From contig CAZRSW010000007.1 in NCBI GenBank assembly GCA_964602845.1, forward strand, positions 1 through 64,000: a stretch of DNA of 64,000 nucleotides, written 5' to 3'. The stretch comes from CAZRSW01 sp964602845. Lineage in GTDB: Bacteria; Chloroflexota; Dehalococcoidia; Lucifugimonadales; UBA826. Positions 44,339 to 53,689 of the stretch are shown here, one piece after another; the stretch's first letter is position 1; each line of letters starts with the position of its first letter. Under the pieces are notes generated by a model. That model made no database searches. It saw only the letters and a program-made list of their open reading frames with translations, and was not told the origin of the DNA. Both the position numbers and the translations under genes were made by a program.

Positions 44339-45136
44339 ATGAGTAATAAGTTGTCAGCATTCACCGAGAATATTGTTGATGTGGCGGGTACAAGGTTACA
44401 GATGCGCAGTGGAGGTGACGGAGAACCTCTTTTGATTCTCCATGGTGAGTTGGGGTTCCCCGGCTGGATGGAATATCATTCCCTATTTTCCAAGTCTTAT
44501 AAAACTTTGGTGCCGAGCCATCCTGGTTATGATAAATCAGATCGGTTGGAATGGGTTGCGAACATCAGAGATTTGGCTGGGTGGTATCTTGAGGCCTTGG
44601 ATGATTTGGGATTGGACGAGATAAATATTATGGGGTTTTCCATGGGGGGGTGGCTGGCTGCTGAAATGGCGGTTATGCATCCGACAAAATTCCGGAAGAT
44701 GGTACTTGTTTCAGCTACTGGAATTAAGCCAGAACAAGGTGAAATATACGATATATTTTTAAACCTTCCTAAGGACTATTTGAAGGTTAGTTTCCTGAAT
44801 CCTGATCTGGTTTCGGAGTTCGAAATTATTTGTCCCGATGATCCTTCGGAAAGTAAGGTTGAGACATGGGAAGTTGCGAGGGAACAGTCGTGTCGTATGA
44901 CCTGGAAGCCCTATATGTATAATCCGACTTTGAAACATCTACTTGGGAGGCTTAAGACTCTTGACACTTTGATTGTATGGGGTAGTGATGATGCTATTGT
45001 TCCGAAAGATTGTGGGCACATATACAAGAGTGTGATAAAAGGGTCTCATCTGGAGATTATTGATGAGTGTGGTCACAGGCCTGAAATCGAGCAGGCTCAT
45101 TTGTTTAGTGATAAGGTCCTATCTTTTTTATCTTGA
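44339..45136 (+). CDS. Alpha/beta hydrolase
   Basis: A 265-residue alpha/beta-hydrolase fold enzyme. The oxyanion region is L-L-I-L-H-G, the nucleophile elbow G-F-S-M-G-G, the acid in G-S-D-D-A-I-V, and the His in D-E-C-G-H-R-P. ATG at 44339 follows GGAG with 9-base spacing; an upstream ATG at 44324 has none. It probably hydrolyses an ester or carries out C-C cleavage. The LLM oxidoreductase gene follows 34 bases later, so they likely act on the same compound. The 292-base spacer 44032-44323 shows no other feature. Confidence 0.88.
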   Translation: MSNKLSAFTENIVDVAGTRLQMRSGGDGEPLLILHGELGFPGWMEYHSLFSKSYKTLVPSHPGYDKSDRLEWVANIRDLAGWYLEALDDLGLDEINIMGFSMGGWLAAEMAVMHPTKFRKMVLVSATGIKPEQGEIYDIFLNLPKDYLKVSFLNPDLVSEFEIICPDDPSESKVETWEVAREQSCRMTWKPYMYNPTLKHLLGRLKTLDTLIVWGSDDAIVPKDCGHIYKSVIKGSHLEIIDECGHRPEIEQAHLFSDKVLSFLS

Positions 45137-45170
45137 ACGGTTATTAGGTATTGAGCAAGGAGATTGAAAA

Positions 45171-46439
45171 ATGTTTATAGGTCATTTCACAGAAAGACCG
45201 TATCAGGATCCGAAGTCCGGATTTTTTGGGGCGACAGGAACACCCATCATGGATCTGACGGTCAGCAACGATGTTTATGATCCGAAGATCGGATCTGACT
45301 TGTACAACAGATACTTGGATGAGAAGGTTTACGCTGAGGAGATGGGATTCGATGGTTTGATGATTAACGAACACCATAGTACCCCGTTTTGTATGGGTGG
45401 GGTCGTGAATGTCGAAGCATCAATTTTGGCACGTATCACCCAAAGGGCAAAGATAGTAATACTGGGGAATATTTTACCTATCTGGGATGATCCACTTTGG
45501 CTGGTAGAACAATTATCAGTGATTGATATGATATCCAAGGGGCGATTGGTTTCTGGATGGGTCAGAGGTACTGGGCGTGAGATGGTTTCCCACAATGCGC
45601 CTCCCGCCTACAATTGGGAACGCTTTCAAGAGGCTCACGATTTTATCGTAAAAGCTTGGACTGAGCCGGGTCCATTTCGATGGGAAGGTAAGCACTATCA
45701 GTACCGATATGTGAACCCCTGGGCCAGACCATACCAGAAACCTCATCCTCCTATCATGCTGCCTGGGGTAGTGAGTAGGGATTCGGTAATGTGGGCCGCG
45801 AGGCAGCGTATTCCGTACGTTATGCTTGCAACCCAGTTAGGGCCGACAGTTGAATCCTTCCAAGTGTATAAAGATACAGCTGAGGAGGAAGGGTATGAAG
45901 CGGGTCCGCAAAACTTCGGGTATTTATGGAAAGTGCATGTAGATGAAACTGAAGAATTGGCTGATGAAGTGGCACGTAAGTTTGTGCAAGGGCCTAGTAA
46001 TCCATTTCTAGCCGGGAATGAAGGCACTGTTAACCCTGCTCTTCTAGGATTGCCGGGATTGACTTCCAGAAAGAGGGTTTTGCCCACACAGAAAGTTTCC
46101 ACAGCAAATCGTGGAGGCGCTCTTAGCAGGTCATACGAGGACCAGATTAATGATTACACAATAATAAGTGGGACACCTAAAACTGTTATACCCAAGATTA
46201 GACATGTGTTGGAGTATTTGCGTCCGGGGAGCGTTTTTTTCTGGGATGGTGATGGGGCAATGACTCATGAAGAACAGATGAGGAGCTTGAGGTTGATGGG
46301 AGAAGAAGTGTTGCCTGCTGTGCGAGAAATTGCCGATGAACTTGAACTCCCAAGTTTGTTTGAAGTAGATCCAAAAACTGGCAAGGCTATTGAACCTGAG
46401 TCCGCTATTGAGGAAGGTACCTCAACTCCATTGAGTTGA
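45171..46439 (+). CDS. LLM-class flavin-dependent oxidoreductase
   Basis: A 422-residue luciferase-like (LLM) monooxygenase or F420 oxidoreductase. Seen: F-D-G-L-M-I-N-E-H-H, R-A-K-I-V-I-L-G-N-I-L-P, the flavin-site V-E-Q-L-S-V-I-D-M-I-S-K-G-R, G-W-V-R-G-T, and N-W-E-R-F-Q-E-A. AAGGAGATTG precedes the ATG. With the hydrolase upstream it may oxidise and open ring or sulfonate compounds. FMN or F420 use is not decidable by eye. Confidence 0.91.
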   Translation: MFIGHFTERPYQDPKSGFFGATGTPIMDLTVSNDVYDPKIGSDLYNRYLDEKVYAEEMGFDGLMINEHHSTPFCMGGVVNVEASILARITQRAKIVILGNILPIWDDPLWLVEQLSVIDMISKGRLVSGWVRGTGREMVSHNAPPAYNWERFQEAHDFIVKAWTEPGPFRWEGKHYQYRYVNPWARPYQKPHPPIMLPGVVSRDSVMWAARQRIPYVMLATQLGPTVESFQVYKDTAEEEGYEAGPQNFGYLWKVHVDETEELADEVARKFVQGPSNPFLAGNEGTVNPALLGLPGLTSRKRVLPTQKVSTANRGGALSRSYEDQINDYTIISGTPKTVIPKIRHVLEYLRPGSVFFWDGDGAMTHEEQMRSLRLMGEEVLPAVREIADELELPSLFEVDPKTGKAIEPESAIEEGTSTPLS

Positions 46440-46442
46440 GGT
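46419..46442 (+). terminator. Perfect hairpin across the LLM stop codon
   Basis: ACCTCAACTC (419-428 in the 46 kb stretch) pairs exactly with GAGTTGAGGT (433-442) around a CATT loop. It covers the stop codon TGA (46437-46439) and is followed by only TT. It may terminate the hydrolase-LLM transcript before the converging gene. Confidence 0.5.
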
Positions 46443-46483
46443 TTGGGTCTTGGTGTAGCAGTTTGGAATCCTAGTTACGCAAA

Positions 46484-48226
46484 TTATCTTGGAATAATGG
46501 GAAGTAGTATGTGACTCGGGTACTTCCTTGTGTGGTATACGGTTTGAAGAGCCTGTACGAATTTGCTATCTTTACCTATGTCAGCATCGGTGTTGAGATT
46601 TCTGTCGAATCGTGGGAAATTACTGCTGGAAATTTCTAGTCTTATAAGATGGTCTTTCTGAAAAAGATTGCTGGTTGCCCAGAGATCTATTTCATACTCG
46701 ATAATATCGCCTTGGTTAAGTAACTCAGCCTTAATCCTAGAATTCCTATACCTCGCTCTTATTATGCCATCCGTCAAGTTGCGTGCGTAGCCAGATGGAT
46801 CCACATCCACCAATTTAGCTGTGAAGTCGGTATCTGCAGCCGATGTCATTGCAAATAGTGACACTTTTATTGGTCCCGTCACTTCAATAGCTTCTTCTAA
46901 GGGTGGGGTTGAGTAGACCAGCACATCTTGTCTTTGTTCTACCCATCTTTGATCGTAGGCTCCTGATCGTGTAAATACAGGGTCACAGCACAATCCACCC
47001 CCGGTTGTTGGGACCGGGAACTGAGGGTTGTACATAAAAACATCATGAGGCTCATCATGGGGCTTGTGTTTACTAAGGACACCGTCACCAGAGAGCGAGT
47101 TTGCTTCTCCGTTGCTGTGAAGATAATAAGGGGTCATTTTGGCTCTTGAGGGTGGCCATTCTTCTTCGTCTCGCCATACATTTTCTCCCATAACGAATAG
47201 TTTGATAGGATGTGTTGCTTTGCTAGGAGGACTATCTTTCTTCAACCATTGATCAAAAAAAGTTAATATATGGTCTTGTAGCCCCACGCTGTCTCTGGAT
47301 GACATTGTGCCGAAACTAAAATCCCCAGCTAAGATACCAGTATTACCGTGGACCCAGGGTCCAATAATCAACTGTTGCCCATTACGGGCTATTTCCGAGG
47401 GGCCATTTTGCTGCATTCCTGTGAAATTTGCTAAAGTGCCGCCCAAGAATATATCGTACCAACCTCCAATGTTAAGTGCCGGTACATCGATATTGCCATG
47501 GGATTTTTCAATAGATATTGAATCCCAGTACTCATCATATTCTGGGTGATCTATCCAATCATAATAATATCTGGCGAATCCCTGTTTAAAGAGGGCCATT
47601 TCACTAAGCGGGAGGTGGTGGAAATTTTCAGTTAAAGAATCTCTAGCTGCGATCAAGTGCCCTTCTATTTCTTCAGGGAGATCGTATTGCTCGGATAAAT
47701 GCGGCCAATTGGCGGATACATGACTGGCAGTCCAAGATAGATTAAAACCCAATTCGAAGGCACCTCCTTGCCAGACCCAACCGTTGTGGTAGTCTGATGC
47801 TGTCACGGTAGGTGCTATAGCTATTAATGATGGTGGTTTTGCTTTTGCTGCTAGCCACTGAGTTGCGCCAACGTATGATGATCCAAACATTCCCACCTTT
47901 CCGGTGGACCAATTTTGAGAGGCTGCCCACTCTACGGAGTCAAATCCGTCCTCTATTTCACTAGTAAAAGCGTAAAATTTCCCTTCAGAAGAAAATCTTC
48001 CACGTACGTCTTGAATGACAATAGCGTAGCCTCTCTCTGCGGCTTTTATAGCATCTAAAAAGCCTGTTTTGCTAGCTATCGAAGTTTTGTCGTAGGGTGT
48101 TCTACACAATAATACGGGGTATTTTCCCGGACCTGATGGCTTGTATAGGTCAGCGTATGTTTTTACACCATCTCTAAGAGTGATCTCTAAATTTGGTTCA
48201 TAAGTTATGGAAGTATTCGGGGACAT
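46484..48226 (-). CDS. CocE/NonD family hydrolase (X-Pro dipeptidyl-peptidase S15-like)
   Basis: A 580-residue hydrolase. The alpha/beta domain has the nucleophile elbow G-S-S-Y-V-G. C-R-T-P-Y-D-K-T and V-Q-D-V-R-G-R-F-x-S-E-G are typical. The C-terminal jelly roll carries V-T-G-P-I-K-V-S-L-F and D-T-D-F-T-A-K-L-V-D-V. Relatives cleave esters (cocaine esterase), glutaryl amides or X-Pro peptides. The ATG follows AAGGAG. It is 14 bases after the halogenase gene. Confidence 0.9.
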   Translation of the reverse strand: MSPNTSITYEPNLEITLRDGVKTYADLYKPSGPGKYPVLLCRTPYDKTSIASKTGFLDAIKAAERGYAIVIQDVRGRFSSEGKFYAFTSEIEDGFDSVEWAASQNWSTGKVGMFGSSYVGATQWLAAKAKPPSLIAIAPTVTASDYHNGWVWQGGAFELGFNLSWTASHVSANWPHLSEQYDLPEEIEGHLIAARDSLTENFHHLPLSEMALFKQGFARYYYDWIDHPEYDEYWDSISIEKSHGNIDVPALNIGGWYDIFLGGTLANFTGMQQNGPSEIARNGQQLIIGPWVHGNTGILAGDFSFGTMSSRDSVGLQDHILTFFDQWLKKDSPPSKATHPIKLFVMGENVWRDEEEWPPSRAKMTPYYLHSNGEANSLSGDGVLSKHKPHDEPHDVFMYNPQFPVPTTGGGLCCDPVFTRSGAYDQRWVEQRQDVLVYSTPPLEEAIEVTGPIKVSLFAMTSAADTDFTAKLVDVDPSGYARNLTDGIIRARYRNSRIKAELLNQGDIIEYEIDLWATSNLFQKDHLIRLEISSSNFPRFDRNLNTDADIGKDSKFVQALQTVYHTRKYPSHILLPIIPR

Positions 48227-48240
48227 GGAATGCTCCTTTT

Positions 48241-49842
48241 CTACTTAAGCTCTGCAATGATCCCATCGTTGTACAAGATATGGATTGCTCTGAGAACATT
48301 ATTTACCACTTCGCCTCTTACAGTTACGTCATAATTGGTGGAAATTTTGTATGCAATTTCCTTTATGGTATGACGACCGTTGATGAATCGGATCAAATTG
48401 TCAACCAGTGTACTGCATGGAACGCCATCTGGTCTGGATTCTGAGTATAGGAGAGTGCCAGTTATAAATTCTCCGTCTCCCAGAACTGTGCCCCGTCTTA
48501 CCGAAGTTCCAGGAGCGAGGCATGGAATCGTCTGGGTTATATATGATCCTAGTGAAGTGAGCTTACTTTCTCTGTCAGTTAATTCGTTTTGGTAATCTTT
48601 CATACCTTGATGGAAACTCTTCGGTAGTTGTCCTCGTTCAAGAACCATTCGTTCGTAACCGAGGTGAGATTGTCCTGCGACCGCCCGGATGAATGTTGAA
48701 CGTGGATCATATTTATCCTTGTTTCCCAGTATTCTTCTAGCATGCCAGAAGTATGAATCTGTTGTCCTGTTACTGGAATAAAACAACCGAGCTAACTCTC
48801 GGAAGTGAGAATATTCCTCAAGGAAAATCCGTTCATATTCAGACGCGGCCGGTTTCGCCATGACTGGGTTCCGGAGAGTGGTGACTGCGACAGCAGAGGC
48901 GAGCACCCCTGACATCAGAGCTAAGTGAACTCCTGAAGAGAACAATGGGTCTATGAAACAGGCTGCATCACCCGCCATTACCCAATTAGTACCAGTCATA
49001 TTATTGGCTCTATATGACCAATCCTTTACAATCCTGGTATTTCCCATTGGACGTGCGTGAGATAGCATTTCTTTGGAATAATGGGTTGAATCTATTTGGG
49101 ATGATAAGAAAGAATCACTATCTTTCACATGACCCTTCCAACTATTGGCGTCGACTACCGTACCTACACTTGTTATGTTGTCTTTGAGTGGGATATTCCA
49201 CATCCATCCATTTTGGTACGATTCAATAAAAATATTGTTCTCATTTGGAGAACTTAATTTTTCTCCCCCCGAGAAATAATTGTAAGCCGCCAAATTCTGA
49301 AAATTCGGATCCCATTTTCTGTTCCCCAGTCTTCGACTTAAAAGGGCTGACTGCCCGCTTGCATCTATGATAAATGTGGCCTTGATAGACTGTTTCTTGC
49401 CTGTTTTATCAAGGAAGTTAACTTTGGTTACAAGATCATGCTCTAGATCGATGTCGGTGACCTGGCTTTCTTCTCTCACATCTACACCCAAGGTTCTGGA
49501 ATTGTTCAACAAGATGTTATCGAACTCAGCTCTTGAAACTTGGTATGAGCTAATATGTTCAGAGTTTGTCTCATCAAAACGCCAGGTCCATGGTGATTTA
49601 TCAATTCCCCAGACCATAGTTGCACCAAATTTGGGTAGAAATCCTGCCTTGGAAATCTCATCCGCTGCGCCCAATGCTTCTAATAGGGGAATACTCGCTG
49701 GAAGTAGTGATTCGCCTATGTGGTGTCGGGGAAATTTTTCTCTTTCTAAGAGAGTTACAGAGAATCCTGCTTTAGCCGCCATCGAGGATGCTGCGCTTCC
49801 ACATGGCCCCCCTCCCAGAACTAAAACGTCTGTAATGTCCAT
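48241..49842 (-). CDS. Flavin-dependent halogenase-like protein with C-terminal PqqD-like domain
   Basis: A 533-residue flavoprotein. FAD-binding G-G-G-P-C-G-S-A-A starts at residue 10, and R-H-H-I-G-E-S-L-L-P follows. Lys71 in F-L-P-K-F-G-A-T lies where halogenases have their catalytic Lys. The halogenase W-x-W-x-I-P motif is seen at 213-218. M-A-G-D-A-A-C-F-I-D-P-L-F-S-S-G-V-H-L-A is typical of the family. The last ~70 residues (L-V-D-N-L-I-R-F-I-N-G-R-H-T-I-K-E-I-A) resemble PqqD-like winged helices that bind carrier or peptide partners. It may halogenate a phenol, pyrrole or peptide-bound residue; a plain monooxygenase remains possible. Confidence 0.84.
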   Translation of the reverse strand: MDITDVLVLGGGPCGSAASSMAAKAGFSVTLLEREKFPRHHIGESLLPASIPLLEALGAADEISKAGFLPKFGATMVWGIDKSPWTWRFDETNSEHISSYQVSRAEFDNILLNNSRTLGVDVREESQVTDIDLEHDLVTKVNFLDKTGKKQSIKATFIIDASGQSALLSRRLGNRKWDPNFQNLAAYNYFSGGEKLSSPNENNIFIESYQNGWMWNIPLKDNITSVGTVVDANSWKGHVKDSDSFLSSQIDSTHYSKEMLSHARPMGNTRIVKDWSYRANNMTGTNWVMAGDAACFIDPLFSSGVHLALMSGVLASAVAVTTLRNPVMAKPAASEYERIFLEEYSHFRELARLFYSSNRTTDSYFWHARRILGNKDKYDPRSTFIRAVAGQSHLGYERMVLERGQLPKSFHQGMKDYQNELTDRESKLTSLGSYITQTIPCLAPGTSVRRGTVLGDGEFITGTLLYSESRPDGVPCSTLVDNLIRFINGRHTIKEIAYKISTNYDVTVRGEVVNNVLRAIHILYNDGIIAELK

Positions 49843-49967
49843 CTTGTACCTTTAACTGGTTGAGGAATTTTAAAGGACTAACCCAACTGTTCAGGGATTA
49901 AACATTTGAGGCCATCGAAGATAATCTGTTTCTGTGAGTTCTATTTATTTCAAATTAAGGCGGAGGG

Positions 49968-51020
49968 TTATTCTTGTAGTAATGTGGGACTGGTTCTTGG
50001 CGGGCCATACTGGGTTTGATCCAATGGTATCGTTTCATTTTGATAGATCTGTACCCTGAAAGATAAATGGTCGGGGATATACATCCTGCCTTTTTCATCA
50101 AGCCTCACAGATCGAGGGTCTCTGAGTTTTTTCTGAACTGACAAGTCCGACATATCTCGCAATCTGTTTGATCCCGCATTTGTCAGCATGTAATCCTTAG
50201 CACATTTAGCGAGTGTAGCGTCCCCAAGAAACTCCTGGACATAGGAACCCTCCTGGTTAAACAACTGGATTCGATTGTTGCCTGTATCTGCGACGTAAAT
50301 GTCTCCGAAAGCATCGACGGCTATGCCAGAAGGACCCTGAAGATATCCATAGCCTGAGCCTTCTGATCCGAAACAGGCTATGAAGTTGCCCTGGCTATCA
50401 AATCGGCAAATTCTGTTGTTTCCCCAGTCAGAGACGTAGACGTCACCAAACCTGTCTACGGCTAAACCCCATGGCATATTGAGCTCACCGTGGGCCTGGC
50501 CAAATCCTCCCCAACCCTTTATGAACGTCCCTTCCGGAGTAAATTCTTGTATTCTGTGGTTTTTGGTATCTGAAACTAATAAGTTTCCGTTCTGGTTAAA
50601 GGCAATCCCAGATGGCCCGTCGATTTCCCCGGGTTTATTACCACTGGCCCCCCAGGAGTGCAGGTATTCACCTTGAGCTGAGAATGTCGTGATTCTGTTC
50701 AACGATTCATCTGAAACAACCAAATTCTTATCTGAATCTAGAATCACACTCACAGGCCATTGGAACTGTCCCTCTTCTTCTCCATATGATCCAATGTCCT
50801 CAAATCTGTCCGGTAACCGATCGGCGTCGTCAAAAAACCAAACCCTGATGAAGGTTGCTGCTCCATTACGGACTAACACATAGATTCTATTTTCACTTTC
50901 TATCGCCACATCTATGGGGCTATTCAAGATTCTTCTCATACCGATGGTTTTCAGATAAGGGAACCCCGCACGTAGTAACCCATAAGGAAATTTCTCTTCG
51001 GTCTGCACCTGTGTATTCAT
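49968..51020 (-). CDS. NHL-repeat beta-propeller protein
   Basis: A 350-residue protein built of NHL-type repeats: V-Y-V-S-D-W-G-N-N-R-I-C-R-F-D and D-I-Y-V-A-D-T-G-N-N-R-I-Q-L-F, with G-x-x-G-x-x-x-x-P-x-G-I/L-A between blades. About five or six blades fit. No signal peptide is seen. It lies 11 bases after the DUF1501 gene, in one operon. NHL propellers mediate protein or ligand binding; role unknown. The 125-base spacer before the halogenase gene could hold a promoter. Confidence 0.88.
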   Translation of the reverse strand: MNTQVQTEEKFPYGLLRAGFPYLKTIGMRRILNSPIDVAIESENRIYVLVRNGAATFIRVWFFDDADRLPDRFEDIGSYGEEEGQFQWPVSVILDSDKNLVVSDESLNRITTFSAQGEYLHSWGASGNKPGEIDGPSGIAFNQNGNLLVSDTKNHRIQEFTPEGTFIKGWGGFGQAHGELNMPWGLAVDRFGDVYVSDWGNNRICRFDSQGNFIACFGSEGSGYGYLQGPSGIAVDAFGDIYVADTGNNRIQLFNQEGSYVQEFLGDATLAKCAKDYMLTNAGSNRLRDMSDLSVQKKLRDPRSVRLDEKGRMYIPDHLSFRVQIYQNETIPLDQTQYGPPRTSPTLLQE

Positions 51021-51031
51021 TTCACCAACCT

Positions 51032-52186
51032 CTATTCAGTAGAACCATTTCGGTATGGTTTTAGTTGTTCATATGATCCAAAAACCATTGGTTCAGGATC
51101 CAAACCTAGACATTGTTCTAAAACCGTTGCATAGACGCCTCTGAAGTCTACAGTGAATTTGAGGTTTTCACCGTCCTGCCATTCTGAAGGATCAAGTGGG
51201 GGATATTCTCCATACAACCCTCCATTTATACTTTCACCCACTATAAATGCTCCTCCTCCTGCTCCATGATCTGTTCCACTTCCATTATCACGCATTCTTC
51301 GGCCAAATTCAGTGAATATAAGTATGGTTACTTCCTCCGCCGCATCATGTTCCTTGAGGTCCTGCATAAAATCGTACACTGCATCACCAAGTTCCTTGAG
51401 TAATCGAGGATGGTTTGGTCCCTGATCCGCATGAGTGTCATAGCCCCCATGTTGTACGTAGAAAATTCGAGTGCCCATATCCGCCGTGTGTATTCTAGCG
51501 ACATCCCTTAAGCTTTTTGCTATAGGATTATTGGCATATTCCACTGTAGATTCATACCTGCTCGGAACATCTTTTAAGAGCTCAGCACTGCTCAGTATGT
51601 CATTCCCCGTCCGACCCAAGAAGTCTGATACTGGGCCACTACCAATGGCCTGAGTGTACAAGTTCTTGAAGTTGTCTAACATGTTGGATCGATATGCCGC
51701 ATCTTCAATAGAAGTCATAAGACCATAATTGTCTAAATCACCTACAGATGCGACGGGGACGCCGGTTAATGTCATAGCTCTAGGGAGTCCTCGGCCTATG
51801 TTCACTCCCGTCAAGACGTTCTTTTTCTGAGGGTCTATCTCCTGTATAGCCCTACCGAGCCAGCCTTGCGTGCCTATCTTGATGGGTTCGCAAGTATGCA
51901 TGATGTCCATCGCTCGGAAGTGGGATCGACTGGAATTTTCATAACCTATGCCCTGTATGATAGCAACTTTATCCTCGTCATAGAGCTTCTTTAGAGAAGC
52001 GAATGCTGGATGGAAGGCTAATTCATTGGTGAATGGTAGAACATCATTTTGATCAGTCGCTAGTGTTGGACGAGAATCATAATAAATGCCATTGGTATAT
52101 GGAATGATCGTATCCATAAAATCGTTTCCCCCGGTCAGCTGTAATACTACCAGGGTGTTCTCTTTGGCTTTAACGGTTGTTGTCAT
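51032..52186 (-). CDS. DUF1501 domain protein
   Basis: A protein of the DUF1501 family, related to the alkaline-phosphatase/sulfatase fold: V-V-L-Q-L-T-G-G-N-D near the start, D-I-M-H-T-C, G-W-L-G-R-A, I-F-T-E-F-G-R-R and D-H-G-A-G-G. The usual Tat signal of this family is absent. ATG 52186 is preceded by GGGAGA; the frame also opens at 52198. It sits between the DUF1800 and NHL genes, which are usual neighbours. Function unknown. Confidence 0.88.
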   Translation of the reverse strand: MTTTVKAKENTLVVLQLTGGNDFMDTIIPYTNGIYYDSRPTLATDQNDVLPFTNELAFHPAFASLKKLYDEDKVAIIQGIGYENSSRSHFRAMDIMHTCEPIKIGTQGWLGRAIQEIDPQKKNVLTGVNIGRGLPRAMTLTGVPVASVGDLDNYGLMTSIEDAAYRSNMLDNFKNLYTQAIGSGPVSDFLGRTGNDILSSAELLKDVPSRYESTVEYANNPIAKSLRDVARIHTADMGTRIFYVQHGGYDTHADQGPNHPRLLKELGDAVYDFMQDLKEHDAAEEVTILIFTEFGRRMRDNGSGTDHGAGGGAFIVGESINGGLYGEYPPLDPSEWQDGENLKFTVDFRGVYATVLEQCLGLDPEPMVFGSYEQLKPYRNGSTE

Positions 52187-52219
52187 TTTTTCTCCCATAC
52201 TGGACTGGAATTAGAGTCT

Positions 52220-53587
52220 TTAGGTCAACTGGTATTCAGGTGTTGAAACAATGCATTGTAAGTAGTTTACTATCTTTTCTTTTGTATCCCTGGTGTTGGT
52301 TTCAACCGTGTCATAGATTCTCTGTTTATCAGCTTCTGTTATGGAAAGGCCGGGGAACTCGCCCATACAATAATCAAATATTTTATCCGCTGTAGCATCA
52401 TTAAGATGATTGGTGGCATTTTCATCCTGTGATATTTGGTTGACTCTGGTTTTTGACGTGTCACTAACGGACTCTACTGCGAAGTTGACTCTTTCACTCA
52501 AAATGCCTGCGTCTAGCCATTCTAGCCCTGTGTGCCAACCTTCAACCGTGGGAGGATTAAGCAATTCCTGTCCCATAAGTGTACCCATGGACCCGTAATC
52601 CGGGGTTATAACAGTGGGATCGCTATATTCCCCAGTTAATTTAAGAACGCCAACAATAAATTCTGTCGGAGATTTGACTTTCTTAAATCGAGAAGACTTA
52701 AAGAAGTCGGAATTCAGGAGTACTCTCATGACCCTCGTGATGTCCCCGTGACTTTTTTGAAATGTTTCTGCTAATAAATCTATTGCTTCAGGATCTTTAG
52801 GCGGATTTTCGTTCCAGGCGGGTACCTGGTACTCGTCAGCAACAAAGAAATTGTATAGATGTCGCGCGACGAATCTAGCTGTGGCAGGCTGTTTCACTAT
52901 TATATCGATGATGTCTTCACCATTAAAATTACCCGTTTCTCCAAGGAATGTTTTTTCCGTAAAGTCGTGATCGTCGTGGTCGAATTTAAAGGTAGCTGGA
53001 TAATCTCCATGCGGGTAGATAGGGACGGGTTGATTGAAAGTCCACCCTGTAAACGCCCGTGAGGCATTTTTTATGTCGTCTTCATCGTAATTTCCCACGC
53101 CCATTGAAAACAATTCTAACAATTCCCGGCCGTAGTTCTCGTTCGGCGAGCCATTATGATTCTCACTATTGTCTAGCCAATATATCATGGCAGGATCCTT
53201 GGACAATTCTACTAAAATGTCTCTGAAATTTGTCATCCCAACTCTTCTCAGCATATCTATTTGTATGCCCATCACTGTGGGGTGCTCGAGTTTGGATTGT
53301 CCCGTGGCGAAGACATGATGCCAGAAGAGTGCCATTTTTTCTTCGAGTGGATTCCTTGTATTAACCATCTTATAAATCCACTCATTTCTGTATATTTGAT
53401 GGTGGGCGCCGTTGTGATAACGTCGCCATGTATCTATGTTTACCCCCGAGTCTTGGCTCGGGTCCAGTAGTGATTCAGCTATTTCTTCGTAATTCCTGCT
53501 CGATAACGCCGACAATTCATCCTTGGTTATCCCAAAGCCGGCTCTTCTGTACAGGTGGGCGATAAGTTCACATTTCTCACTAGTCAT
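52220..53587 (-). CDS. DUF1800 domain protein
   Basis: A 455-residue DUF1800 protein. The N-terminal L-I-A-H-L-Y-R-R-A-G-F-G, the core F-W-H-H-V-F-A-T-G, N-E-N-Y-G-R-E-L-L-E-L-F-S-M-G-V-G-N-Y, and A-F-T-G-W-T-F are typical. DUF1800 and DUF1501 genes usually occur as pairs. No signal peptide is present. A good ribosome-binding site (AGGAGG) precedes the ATG. Role unknown. It starts 102 bases after the importer permease gene. Confidence 0.88.
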   Translation of the reverse strand: MTSEKCELIAHLYRRAGFGITKDELSALSSRNYEEIAESLLDPSQDSGVNIDTWRRYHNGAHHQIYRNEWIYKMVNTRNPLEEKMALFWHHVFATGQSKLEHPTVMGIQIDMLRRVGMTNFRDILVELSKDPAMIYWLDNSENHNGSPNENYGRELLELFSMGVGNYDEDDIKNASRAFTGWTFNQPVPIYPHGDYPATFKFDHDDHDFTEKTFLGETGNFNGEDIIDIIVKQPATARFVARHLYNFFVADEYQVPAWNENPPKDPEAIDLLAETFQKSHGDITRVMRVLLNSDFFKSSRFKKVKSPTEFIVGVLKLTGEYSDPTVITPDYGSMGTLMGQELLNPPTVEGWHTGLEWLDAGILSERVNFAVESVSDTSKTRVNQISQDENATNHLNDATADKIFDYCMGEFPGLSITEADKQRIYDTVETNTRDTKEKIVNYLQCIVSTPEYQLT

Positions 53588-53689
53588 GGATCTGTTTTTC
53601 CTCCTGAAGAACTGTTATAAGAACACGGCAGACAGCACCTACATGGATAAATATACACCATGGATCTGTTTTGGAAGGATGTGCATTGA

